From IMG/VR virus record IMGVR_UViG_3300007363_000029, positions 1 to 47,782 of that record: a stretch of DNA of 47,782 bases. One strand, written 5' to 3'. Positions 40,269 to 47,782 of the stretch are shown here, in pieces. Position numbers and translations under genes: made by a program. The stretch's first letter is position 1, and the number at the start of each line of letters is the position of its first letter. Below the pieces are notes generated by a model. It ran no database searches, was not told the DNA's origin, and saw only the letters and a list, made by a program, of their open reading frames with translations. The stretch is from a virus.

Positions 40269-43200
40269 TGTTTCAAGATACAGATCTACAAAATCATCTA
40301 GAGACTTCTTCTACAATTAAAACACAGTCAGCAATTGTGGCTGAGTGGAACATGAATATTCCAACAAATATTTTACAAATTGGAAATTATAGATATAGAC
40401 CAACAGACCCTGAATCTCTGTATAAAAATATCAATCCGTCATTTGATGAAAATGATATTAACGGACATTATACAGATGCAACTGATTCAGATATTACAGT
40501 TGATGGTGGAATTGATGAGGATGATCAGCCACAAGTATTTAAATCAGTAAAAGATAAGATGAAACTGTTATACTCTCTAGAAGATTGCTTCGGTGTGATT
40601 AGACCTAGATCTGGTATTAATAAGGCAGTTTATTTAAATGGCAAATATGTCCATCATTCTAATTTGAATATGTCAACAAGACCAAGATATTACATGGCAG
40701 ACAAAAACGATACTTTTAAATACTGGACATCTTTTCGTACAGAGAATAACGTAGAGCGTGGTATTGCTAATAACAATATTAATGGAAATTTCTATATTGA
40801 TGATACTGCTCCATATGTAGTTTATAAAGATCAGGTACCATCAAATAGAGTAGTAATCAAAATGCAAACAAATGTTGGCTCAACAGATCTTGGACCTTTC
40901 TCAACAAATGCAGGAACATTCTCAGATCCACTATATGGAGATGCTAACCAAACAACTCCACAAAAATGGAAGGTACAGTTTTTAAAAAATAATAATTGGG
41001 TCGATGCAATATCTTTTAATAAAGCATCTGTTAGAAAAGATGGAACTAAGATTATTAAGTCTGACGGCTATGTTGAACTTGCATATGGATTAATTGTTCC
41101 AGATAAATATAGGGACATCTTTATTTATGCAGAAGACTATAATACAATCACCTTTTTACCAGAAAAGTCTATTGTTGGATATGCTTACTTAATTAAAAAT
41201 AGCCAGCATGATATTGGAACATTTCATATTTGGACTGGAGAAGCCTATGAAACCTTTGTACCAACATATGGATGGTATCTACAAGAAGAAACGGTAGATA
41301 GACTCACCAACTTTGTAACAGACTTATCAAATCCAGATTATTTTAATGATCCTATGACAGCATCTAATAAGTATAGACAGTTTGAATATATTCAGGGTAT
41401 CAGAATAGTGGTAGAAACTATGAACAAGGCCAACTCTACATTTGACCTTATTGAACTTTCGCCAAGACTATCAGCCAATATTTCTGATTTGACAACAAAC
41501 TATTCAATAACAAAGTCGGCATCCGATCTATCTGGCTCAGCACTACCTGTTGGTCAACTATTAGCATCAACTGGTATGCTACAACTATTTGACTATAACA
41601 ATTCTTTTAATATTAATAATCCAAATAGCATTATTGCAAAGTATACATCGAGACATCTTCAAATTAAGTTTTATGAGATTATTGTAAATGTTGATGGATA
41701 TGATTATTATATTCCAATCAAGACAATGTACTCCGAAGGTTTTCCTGCCATCAATGCAAATACAAGACAGGTTGACATAACATTAAGAGATTTATATTTT
41801 TATTTTGAATCAATTACTGCCCCTCAGATGTTGATCCAAGATGCGTCACTAACATATGCTGTTTCTTTGTTGTTGGACTCAGTTGGATTTTCTAACTATG
41901 TCTTTAAGTTTATTAATAATGAAGCAAATTCTATTATTCCATTTTTCTATATTCCACCAGATAAAACTGTGGCAGAAATTTTAAACGATTTAGCAGTATC
42001 AACACAGACAGCAATGTTTTTTGATGAATATAATAATTTTGTAATGATGTCAAAAAATTATATTATGCCTTCTGAAACACAAAGAGGCATTGACATGACA
42101 CTATATGGTACACAAGATTTTGAAAAAACTGGTGTCTACAAAAATAAACCAACATCAACAAAATTGGCTAACATTATTGAAGTTGCCTCTCAAGACAATG
42201 CAATTATCAATGATGGAAGAATTACATATAATACAAAGCATATACAAAGACAGTATGGCTCAATCAAGCAGGCAAGCATGGTTGATCAAGACAAGACCTG
42301 GATTTATCAACCTGCTCTATTGTGGGAAGCCACGGGTACAGAAGCAATCAAGTCTGTTAATCAAAACGTTACAAATATGTCCAACTTTGCCCTTGCTGCT
42401 ATTCCATTAAATACAGATCTTTCAAGTGCTGTACCGACAGTAGTAAATAGAATGGTTGTAAACAATACCATGGACTTTGGTGAAGGCATTTCCTGGTTAA
42501 CCAGATACAATGGATACTTCTATGCCAATGGTGAAATTATCAAATTTGATGCTGCACAATTTAACATTTCTGGATTTGGAAATGTTTGGATTACAAGCAC
42601 ACAAGAGTATCAGAACTATTTTTCTAAACTACCTTTTAATGGAAAAATCTATCCAACTGGATTGATCAGAATTTATAGCGAACCAAACTATGAAGAGGTT
42701 GGCGGAGTCCTTATGCTCAAAAATGGTGCAGTTGCAAAACACGGTAGAGGACAATTTGGAACACCTATAGTTTCACATAACGCAGGACTAGCATCTAACT
42801 GGTCAGACAATGCGTATGTTCGTGCATGTCAAATGAATGCAGACTATTTATTTACAGATAAGGTATTGCCTGCAACAGTTGAAGGTGTCGCAGGTATGAG
42901 ACAAACACTTGCTAATAACACTACAAGAAATGGAATTATTAGAAACTTTTTGTCAAGTAGATATTTAACAGAAACAGAAGTTAATAGCAAAAAGAGTACA
43001 GATACTGGTACCGTTCAGTCATCTGCTCTGGTAATGAATGGCCCTTCTTTTGCAACAGCAGATAGACCATTAGATTATATTTCTTATGTTTATAAACCAT
43101 TGAATGATAGATTTAAGCATTTTGGTACACGTATGCGTATTATTGGTAAAATTGAAAATAGTGAGAGTCGTGGTCAAACACCAATTGGAACTGGTATATA

Positions 43201-44548
43201 TTATACTGTTACAGGAACCACCCCACAAAATAGTTTACAGATTGGTGGATCTTCTGGTGGTTTAGCAGTTATGGTTAATCCAAATACAAACAATGGATAT
43301 TACTTTGAGTTGGCAGCACTTACAGCAAACAATATAGAGGCGTATAGTGATCAGGATTCTGGAGTACGTAATGTTATTTTTTATAAAATTAAAAAAGACG
43401 CATCTGGTGAATTAGCAGTTCCAATTAAACTATGGTCTGGACTTGCTGAGGTTTTAGTAGACTCTGGAACGCTTGTTGGCCAATATAGAATTTCTGGACA
43501 AGATAAGCAAACGGTATATGACCTTGGAGTAGAATATTTGGACATAGGAAATATAAGAAGGTTTTTCTTGTATATTAATAACAGACTTGTTGCTACAGTA
43601 GATGATACAGATCCTCTACCAAAATATAATAATATGGCATTATTTTTGCGTGGATCTTCCAGGGTAATGTTTGAAAATGTTTATGCATTAACAAATAACT
43701 ATAGTCAGAATACCGCATATGCCCTAGACCTACCTATAAACAATATATATTCTGATAGTGAAATTAATACCAATGAGGCTTTTAGAAAGTATGCAATGAG
43801 TGGTGTAATTCAGGGCACATACCTATCTGGAATCAATCCAGCAGAACCACCTGCATATAAGATATACTTTGACGAATTTGGCACAATCATGAGAGAGGCA
43901 CATTACTTTAATGTAAAATATGATAAAGCCTTTCCTGCACTTTATGCAAAATTGTCACCAACATTTAATAACATTAAGGGATATACTGTCTCTGGCTTTA
44001 GGGCAGGATCGTATGCAGCAGAATTTATGGTATTTAATGCAACAGACAAAGCATTAAGTTTGGACAGCGGTAGTGGAAATTATTTAAGAATTCAAGGCGT
44101 AACATTTACGCAGCAGTCTCAGAATGATTATACTGTGGATGAGTATTTTACTAAAAATTCTAATTTTTCTAATCCACAATTTAAGGGAACCAATTTAATA
44201 TCTTCTCCATTTAAGGTTAATAAACTGTATGAGGATATTAAAATAAGTAGATTAACTCATGGTAAAAAAGATTTTTCATTAAATGCACCATACATACAAT
44301 CATATGACGATGCACAAAATATGATGGAATGGATTATTTCAAAAATCTCTAAGCCAAGAAAATCTATTGGTCTTAAAATATTTGCAATGCCAACATTACA
44401 ACTTGGAGATATTGTTAATATTAAATTTAAACAAGAAGATGTAGATATTTTGGTTTCAGATACAGACCGTTTTGTAGTATATAATATTGAATATAGCAAA
44501 GATGGTCATGGCCCTAACATGACGGTATTTTTAAGTGAGGTAAAATAA
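40268..44548 (+). CDS. Tail hub / tail-associated protein
   Basis: The start at 40268 is chosen because it overlaps the previous stop (TAATG) after a GAAGAGG sequence; an upstream in-frame Met at 40235 lies inside the preceding gene. The 1426-aa product has a hub-like segment near residues 480-600 ('GFPAINANTRQVDITLRDLYFYFESITAPQML', 'SLLLDSVGFSNYVF', 'PPDKTVAEILNDLAVSTQTAMFFDEYNNFVMMSK'), a LamG-like region near 960-1130, and a terminal 'LQLGDIVNIKFKQEDVDI' barrel strand set. These suggest the central hub with glycan-binding insertions. It is encoded directly after the distal tail-type protein, as in siphoviruses. Confidence 0.75.
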   Translation: MFQDTDLQNHLETSSTIKTQSAIVAEWNMNIPTNILQIGNYRYRPTDPESLYKNINPSFDENDINGHYTDATDSDITVDGGIDEDDQPQVFKSVKDKMKLLYSLEDCFGVIRPRSGINKAVYLNGKYVHHSNLNMSTRPRYYMADKNDTFKYWTSFRTENNVERGIANNNINGNFYIDDTAPYVVYKDQVPSNRVVIKMQTNVGSTDLGPFSTNAGTFSDPLYGDANQTTPQKWKVQFLKNNNWVDAISFNKASVRKDGTKIIKSDGYVELAYGLIVPDKYRDIFIYAEDYNTITFLPEKSIVGYAYLIKNSQHDIGTFHIWTGEAYETFVPTYGWYLQEETVDRLTNFVTDLSNPDYFNDPMTASNKYRQFEYIQGIRIVVETMNKANSTFDLIELSPRLSANISDLTTNYSITKSASDLSGSALPVGQLLASTGMLQLFDYNNSFNINNPNSIIAKYTSRHLQIKFYEIIVNVDGYDYYIPIKTMYSEGFPAINANTRQVDITLRDLYFYFESITAPQMLIQDASLTYAVSLLLDSVGFSNYVFKFINNEANSIIPFFYIPPDKTVAEILNDLAVSTQTAMFFDEYNNFVMMSKNYIMPSETQRGIDMTLYGTQDFEKTGVYKNKPTSTKLANIIEVASQDNAIINDGRITYNTKHIQRQYGSIKQASMVDQDKTWIYQPALLWEATGTEAIKSVNQNVTNMSNFALAAIPLNTDLSSAVPTVVNRMVVNNTMDFGEGISWLTRYNGYFYANGEIIKFDAAQFNISGFGNVWITSTQEYQNYFSKLPFNGKIYPTGLIRIYSEPNYEEVGGVLMLKNGAVAKHGRGQFGTPIVSHNAGLASNWSDNAYVRACQMNADYLFTDKVLPATVEGVAGMRQTLANNTTRNGIIRNFLSSRYLTETEVNSKKSTDTGTVQSSALVMNGPSFATADRPLDYISYVYKPLNDRFKHFGTRMRIIGKIENSESRGQTPIGTGIYYTVTGTTPQNSLQIGGSSGGLAVMVNPNTNNGYYFELAALTANNIEAYSDQDSGVRNVIFYKIKKDASGELAVPIKLWSGLAEVLVDSGTLVGQYRISGQDKQTVYDLGVEYLDIGNIRRFFLYINNRLVATVDDTDPLPKYNNMALFLRGSSRVMFENVYALTNNYSQNTAYALDLPINNIYSDSEINTNEAFRKYAMSGVIQGTYLSGINPAEPPAYKIYFDEFGTIMREAHYFNVKYDKAFPALYAKLSPTFNNIKGYTVSGFRAGSYAAEFMVFNATDKALSLDSGSGNYLRIQGVTFTQQSQNDYTVDEYFTKNSNFSNPQFKGTNLISSPFKVNKLYEDIKISRLTHGKKDFSLNAPYIQSYDDAQNMMEWIISKISKPRKSIGLKIFAMPTLQLGDIVNIKFKQEDVDILVSDTDRFVVYNIEYSKDGHGPNMTVFLSEVK

Positions 44549-45039
44549 TGGTAGAGGCAACACCCAACTTACCAACAATTGTTCCATCAACATCAACGTC
44601 AGGAATCAAAGTAGCGACACCTGATCTAATTATTACAACCGAAGAGGTCGTACCAGTAGAGGTAATGACAGACCTTCTATTTGAGGATATAGGTGCTGAG
44701 GAAATTATTAATATAGCAAGAAACGATATTGTTGCAGGTCAACTAGTATCCTACCAACCAATCAAAAACCTAACAAGCATTTATTTGCAATATAATCCAC
44801 AAAATGTTTTATCATTACAAAATACTGCAAATACATTTTTTAAGAATTTCCCAATCAAGTTTGAAAACAAGGTGCCAGATGTTGGTACTGGACCCAATGG
44901 GGAAATTGTCTATATCGATTCAGAAACTGGGGACATCATTATTAATGTTATTAACCTAGAAGAAGACGAGCAGGTAGAGGTTCAAATGCTAAACGCTGGG
45001 GACCTACTTAATGATACAATATATGAGGTGAATAATTAA
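44548..45039 (+). CDS. Conserved tail-tip protein (unknown fold)
   Basis: This 163-aa protein begins with a Pro/Thr/Ser-rich stretch ('TPNLPTIVPSTSTSG'), has an acidic middle, and a helical/strand C-terminus ending 'DLLNDTIYEVNN'. It overlaps the hub gene and the next gene by one base each, so all are co-translated. I do not recognise the family. Position inside the tail-tip operon supports a baseplate or fibre-attachment role. Confidence 0.5.
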   Translation: MVEATPNLPTIVPSTSTSGIKVATPDLIITTEEVVPVEVMTDLLFEDIGAEEIINIARNDIVAGQLVSYQPIKNLTSIYLQYNPQNVLSLQNTANTFFKNFPIKFENKVPDVGTGPNGEIVYIDSETGDIIINVINLEEDEQVEVQMLNAGDLLNDTIYEVNN

Positions 45040-46196
45040 TGATTACTAATACTGGGAAAAGAATTTTAGCCAAATACCTTATTGGCCAGGCTCCAGCCTA
45101 CGCCTCTTACATTGCTATTGGATGTGGACCAACCCCTCTAGATACTGGGGACAACTTTGCAGATTATTCAAATAAGACAAACCTAGATTTTGAGATGTTT
45201 CGTGTTCCAATTGCTTCTCGTGGTTTTGTAACTGAGAACGGTATTTCTAAGATTGTATTTACTGCTGAACTACCTAGTGAAGAAAGATATGAGTTATCTG
45301 AAGTAGGAATTTATTCTGCAGGATCCAATAATACAGCAGGTGCTTATGACAGTAAAACTTTGTTTGCTTATTCTCCAGAGGAAAACTGGGAAGAGCACCT
45401 TTCTGGAGAAGAGCAGGCAACGTCAATTCCATCAATATACACACCACTAAATGGTTCAGAAGATAGTAATAATATTGTTACAGATCTCAATGTTTTACAA
45501 ACAAACGCTAACAATAGAGTATTTAATGATGCAAACAGAGTTGCAAGATATGAGCGTTGCCGATTTTTAAATAATATTGTTGCTGTTAGAGGTAATCATT
45601 GCAATATTCAAAAACAAACAGTTAATGGTATTTCTAGACTTTCCGTTGTTGGAGATGAGAACCATATTCATCAATCTGGATTAGTAGCAGACTTTAGCAA
45701 GAATGCACCAACAGATGAGTTACGATTTGCTTTCAGTGTGGTAAATACTATTGCAGATTCAAATGAAGTTCCAGATGCTGTTCGTATTATTGTTGAATTT
45801 TCTTCAGATGATGGTGGATCTAATTTATCATCTAGCCAAACAGCAAAATTAGAAATCGATGTACCAAATGGCACAGGATCAGGACAGTATGACTTTAGCA
45901 CTAACCGATATGTTGTTGTCAAAAAGCAATTACAAGAACTATTTAAAACAAACCCATTTGCCTGGAGTGCTATTAATGTTGTAAAGATTTATTCATGTGT
46001 TATTAAAAATGGTGAGCCATCAGAAAATTTCTTTGTGTGTATTGATGCAATGAGACTTGAAAATGTTTCAACAGAAAATGCTTTGTACGGATTAACTGGA
46101 TATTCTGTTATTAAAAATACAAATGCAGAAACAATTGTAAAATTACAAAATACAACTAATTACCTAGAATTTAGATTTGCCCTGGATGTGCAATAA
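45039..46196 (+). CDS. Tail-tip fibre/baseplate protein
   Basis: This 385-aa protein starts 'MITNTGKRILAKYLIGQAPAYASYIAIGCG', then 'FEMFRVPIASRGFVTENG' and 'YELSEVGIYSAG', a domain common at the N-terminus of phage tail-tip fibres. The remaining 250 residues are beta-rich, including 'ARYERCRFLNNIVAVRGNHCNIQ', and show no catalytic motif. It overlaps both neighbours by one base. A fibre that projects from the tail tip is the most likely role. Confidence 0.6.
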   Translation: MITNTGKRILAKYLIGQAPAYASYIAIGCGPTPLDTGDNFADYSNKTNLDFEMFRVPIASRGFVTENGISKIVFTAELPSEERYELSEVGIYSAGSNNTAGAYDSKTLFAYSPEENWEEHLSGEEQATSIPSIYTPLNGSEDSNNIVTDLNVLQTNANNRVFNDANRVARYERCRFLNNIVAVRGNHCNIQKQTVNGISRLSVVGDENHIHQSGLVADFSKNAPTDELRFAFSVVNTIADSNEVPDAVRIIVEFSSDDGGSNLSSSQTAKLEIDVPNGTGSGQYDFSTNRYVVVKKQLQELFKTNPFAWSAINVVKIYSCVIKNGEPSENFFVCIDAMRLENVSTENALYGLTGYSVIKNTNAETIVKLQNTTNYLEFRFALDVQ

Positions 46197-46624
46197 TGTC
46201 AGATGCAGGAATAAAGAAGGTTGTTATAAAGTCTTCTGATTTACCACCACTTGGTAAAGATAATAATGTTATTTTAAGATACAGGATTATTTCTGAAGAT
46301 AGAAACAGAATGTCACATTGGTCTCCACAATATAACCTAGTTGAAAAAACCCCAACTACTGTTACTGGTGTTATTGAGGTTGGATCTAAAACTATAAATG
46401 TTGTATGGAGTGATTCAGATAACAATGTAAATAAAGATACCTATGATGTTTTTGTTAAGTTTGATAATGGTCAGTATAAATATGCTGGTACATCATACGT
46501 ACATAGTTTCTCATTTTTAAAAGAAACAGCAAATAGCGTAAGTGTAGCAATTCAATTCGAAGGAATTACAAAAGAAAGAAATACAAAATTAACAATATAC
46601 GAAGGTACCGAACCTTTGGTATAA
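46196..46624 (+). CDS. Small tail-tip protein with Fn3-like domain
   Basis: This 142-aa protein has 'NNVILRYRIISEDRNRMSHWSPQYNL' near the N-terminus and 'YDVFVKFDNGQYKYAGTSYVHSFSFL' further on, a strand pattern compatible with a fibronectin type III-like sandwich. It is encoded in the overlapping tail-tip run (one-base overlap with the previous gene). Its stop lies within the -10 box of the next promoter. A spacer or decoration domain of the tail tip is likely. Confidence 0.5.
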   Translation: MSDAGIKKVVIKSSDLPPLGKDNNVILRYRIISEDRNRMSHWSPQYNLVEKTPTTVTGVIEVGSKTINVVWSDSDNNVNKDTYDVFVKFDNGQYKYAGTSYVHSFSFLKETANSVSVAIQFEGITKERNTKLTIYEGTEPLV

Positions 46625-46625
46625 T
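46617..46625 (+). promoter_or_regulatory. Extended -10 promoter overlapping a stop codon
   Basis: TGGTATAAT contains the TAA stop (46622-46624) of the upstream gene. AAGGAG follows at 46631-46636 for the ATG at 46642. Confidence 0.6.
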
Positions 46626-46641
46626 TAGATAAGGAGATACT

Positions 46642-47085
46642 ATGTCAAAAATACCACTACCAGAACGAGGTCAGCCAATGGATGTGACCTACATCTATCA
46701 GATTGCTAATGCAGTCAATGATCTTGCCAGCCAAATTTCACCATCTACTTATAAGTATGTAACCGTTGATACTGTTAATGCAGGCAAGCAAAGTGTCAAA
46801 GCATCTGAAGCCAGAATCATCGGTGGATATGTAAATATTTATTCAGATACTACTGTAAACAGCGGAAACGAAAAATCATTTTCATATGACTTTCCAGCAG
46901 ACTTCAAGTATGCACCAATTTGTACAGCAACACCAATAAATGTTGGCGGTACACCAGCAGGTGGAAATGTATCTGTGGTATTAAAAACAGTTAATACTTC
47001 TAGGGTAGAGGGTGTAGTTCGTTTTAACACTAGCGGAAACTTAACTGTTGGGGTCAATCTAATAGTTATTGGTATTCCGAACTAA
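46642..47085 (+). CDS. Short tail fibre-like protein
   Basis: This 147-aa protein has a helical N-terminus ('PMDVTYIYQIANAVNDLASQI'), likely a trimerising stalk, followed by a beta domain with 'SFSYDFPADFKYAPICTATPIN' and 'RVEGVVRFNTSGNLTVGVNLIVIGIPN'. This stalk-plus-sandwich pattern is typical of short fibres, and the sandwich resembles H-type-lectin-like tips. It has its own promoter and AAGGAG site. The stop overlaps the next start (TAATG). Confidence 0.6.
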   Translation: MSKIPLPERGQPMDVTYIYQIANAVNDLASQISPSTYKYVTVDTVNAGKQSVKASEARIIGGYVNIYSDTTVNSGNEKSFSYDFPADFKYAPICTATPINVGGTPAGGNVSVVLKTVNTSRVEGVVRFNTSGNLTVGVNLIVIGIPN

Positions 47086-47276
47086 TGTTAAAATGTGATA
47101 AGTGTCACAAAAGAATGTTTCTAGATAGACAATATACTAAAGCCGATCACTTAGAAACTTTTTGTTTGACATGTGGATCACGCAAATTTTTTCACCCACC
47201 AACTGATTCAAATGAGGGACAATGGCTATTAAAAAAGGAAGCATTGAGAGCGAAGGTTACAATAACGCCTCTGTAA
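47085..47276 (+). CDS. Zinc-ribbon small protein
   Basis: This 63-aa protein has two CxxC knuckles (Cys4/Cys7 in 'CDKC' and Cys27/Cys30 in 'CLTC'), the signature of a zinc ribbon. The tail is basic ('LLKKEALRAK'). It starts by a one-base overlap with the fibre gene and runs 55 nt into the next gene in a different frame. It may bind nucleic acid or a protein partner. No more specific role can be read. Confidence 0.6.
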   Translation: MLKCDKCHKRMFLDRQYTKADHLETFCLTCGSRKFFHPPTDSNEGQWLLKKEALRAKVTITPL

Positions 47277-47764
47277 TTCCTGGAAACAAAAAGGTTTGGT
47301 TTCTAAATGGTGATCTTGTTCGAGTTCATCATTTAAATCGTTCTAATGGAATAATGTCTGTTTATAATATTACAAAAGATAGAATTGAAAGTTGTCTTAT
47401 TAGTGATTTTAAAAATAATAGAGAACGTGCCTATACAGTTGGAGAAACTGCAGAACTTGTAAATAGACACAAAAAGTATATGCCATCACTTATGAAGCGT
47501 GGGGTTATTCCATTTCCAATGGGATCTCAAAAGGGTGGGGCTAGGGGTTGGCAAGTTAGATCATATTATTCTGAATCGCAGGTAAAGGAAATTCGTGATA
47601 TATTGGCTACATACCATATTGGCAGGCCAAGAAAAGATAAATTAATTACAAATGATATAACACCCTCACGCCAAGAGTTGACAAGGCGAATGGGGGACGG
47701 TATACTTACATATGTAAAGACTGAAGATGGTAGATATATACCAGTTTGGAGTGAAACGCTTTAA
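47222..47764 (+). CDS. HTH DNA-binding protein, possible small terminase
   Basis: This 180-aa protein has a small N-terminal barrel-like part ('KVWFLNGDLVRVHHLNRSNGIMSVYNI') and a MerR/excisionase-like helix-turn-helix region ('AYTVGETAELVNRHKKYMPSLMKRGVIPFPMG', 'YYSESQVKEIRDILA'). A basic 'GRPRKDK' linker follows. GAGGGA precedes the ATG, supporting the start despite a 55-nt overlap with the zinc-ribbon gene. Position after the tail genes, just before another gene, would suit a small terminase or a regulator; sequence alone does not decide. Confidence 0.5.
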   Translation: MAIKKGSIESEGYNNASVIPGNKKVWFLNGDLVRVHHLNRSNGIMSVYNITKDRIESCLISDFKNNRERAYTVGETAELVNRHKKYMPSLMKRGVIPFPMGSQKGGARGWQVRSYYSESQVKEIRDILATYHIGRPRKDKLITNDITPSRQELTRRMGDGILTYVKTEDGRYIPVWSETL

Positions 47765-47782
47765 TGGGTCATAAACCAGCCT
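47764..47782 (+). CDS. Start of a gene truncated by the window end
   Basis: An ATG overlaps the preceding stop (TAATG) and opens 'MGHKPA' before the window ends. Six codons are too few to assign a function. If the preceding gene is a small terminase, this could be the large subunit. Confidence 0.4.

Noticed and set aside
40264-40269. TATAAT box at the start of the hub gene
   Set aside because: It arises from Val-stop overlapping the next ATG (GTA TAA TG); the box overlaps the start codon itself and cannot be a promoter for it.
1-47782. tRNA genes, CRISPR arrays, integrase, transposase, attachment sites
   Set aside because: Gaps between genes are too short for most of these, and I saw no cloverleaf, spaced direct repeats, recombinase motif or terminal inverted repeats.

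Overview
The window is a gene-dense, AT-rich stretch of a tailed phage genome (Caudoviricetes, siphovirus type), open at both ends. It reads as a virion-structural region: portal, protease/scaffold, HK97-fold capsid, connectors, tail tube, tail chaperones, a very long tape measure, tail-tip proteins and many fibres. There are no tRNAs, CRISPR arrays, integrase or insertion sequences. All three stop codons are used normally. Several clues suggest an actinobacterial host: many genes look leaderless (a TGnTATAAT-like -10 box 6-9 nt before an ATG with no Shine-Dalgarno), there are LtfC-like and LamG-like minor tail proteins of the kind seen in actinophages, a PASTA cell-wall-binding domain, and an adenosylcobalamin-dependent ribonucleotide reductase. 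The host assignment is inference. The longest non-coding gap is about 118 nt (6150-6267), so no 300-nt stretch lacks a gene.

Layout. (1) 1-5565: adhesion cassette A, with fibre genes, an LtfC-like protein, a fibre ending in a GDLTA domain, a PASTA / Asn-Thr-Gln-repeat / Hint protein, and a prolyl-4-hydroxylase-like oxygenase. (2) 5562-6149, minus strand: a lone secreted lysozyme-like enzyme with its own strong promoter. (3) 6268-15832: adhesion cassette B, with an LtfC-like protein, fibres including a long Ala-rich shaft, a fibre with an Mtd-like N-terminus and the same GDLTA C-terminal domain, an Fn3-Fn3 / FSPFG-repeat / Hint protein, a sulfotransferase, two tandem oxygenase-like paralogues and a small zinc-ribbon protein. 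(4) 15920-19060: class II ribonucleotide reductase followed by two more 2OG-Fe(II) oxygenase-fold genes, one of which has lost key residues. (5) 19075-22770: large LamG-like minor tail protein. (6) 22789-30584: portal, protease with an in-frame nested scaffold, capsid, and head-tail connector series. (7) 30650-47085: tail tube, two paralogous tail chaperones, 2391-residue tape measure, distal tail/hub proteins and tail-tip fibres. (8) 47085-47782: zinc ribbon, HTH protein (possible small terminase) and the start of another gene. No large terminase is seen.

Main points. Cassettes A and B look like two versions of one adhesin design: trimeric fibre, then a low-complexity stalk protein ending in a self-processing Hint domain, then tailoring enzymes (hydroxylases, sulfotransferase). 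The tail-chaperone pair is encoded as two separate homologous genes, long and short, instead of by ribosomal frameshift. Expression appears to be split into many short units by recurrent extended -10 promoters, often overlapping the previous stop codon, with intrinsic terminators after the capsid and tail-tube genes. Two TTATNCACA boxes lie side by side upstream of the protease gene.
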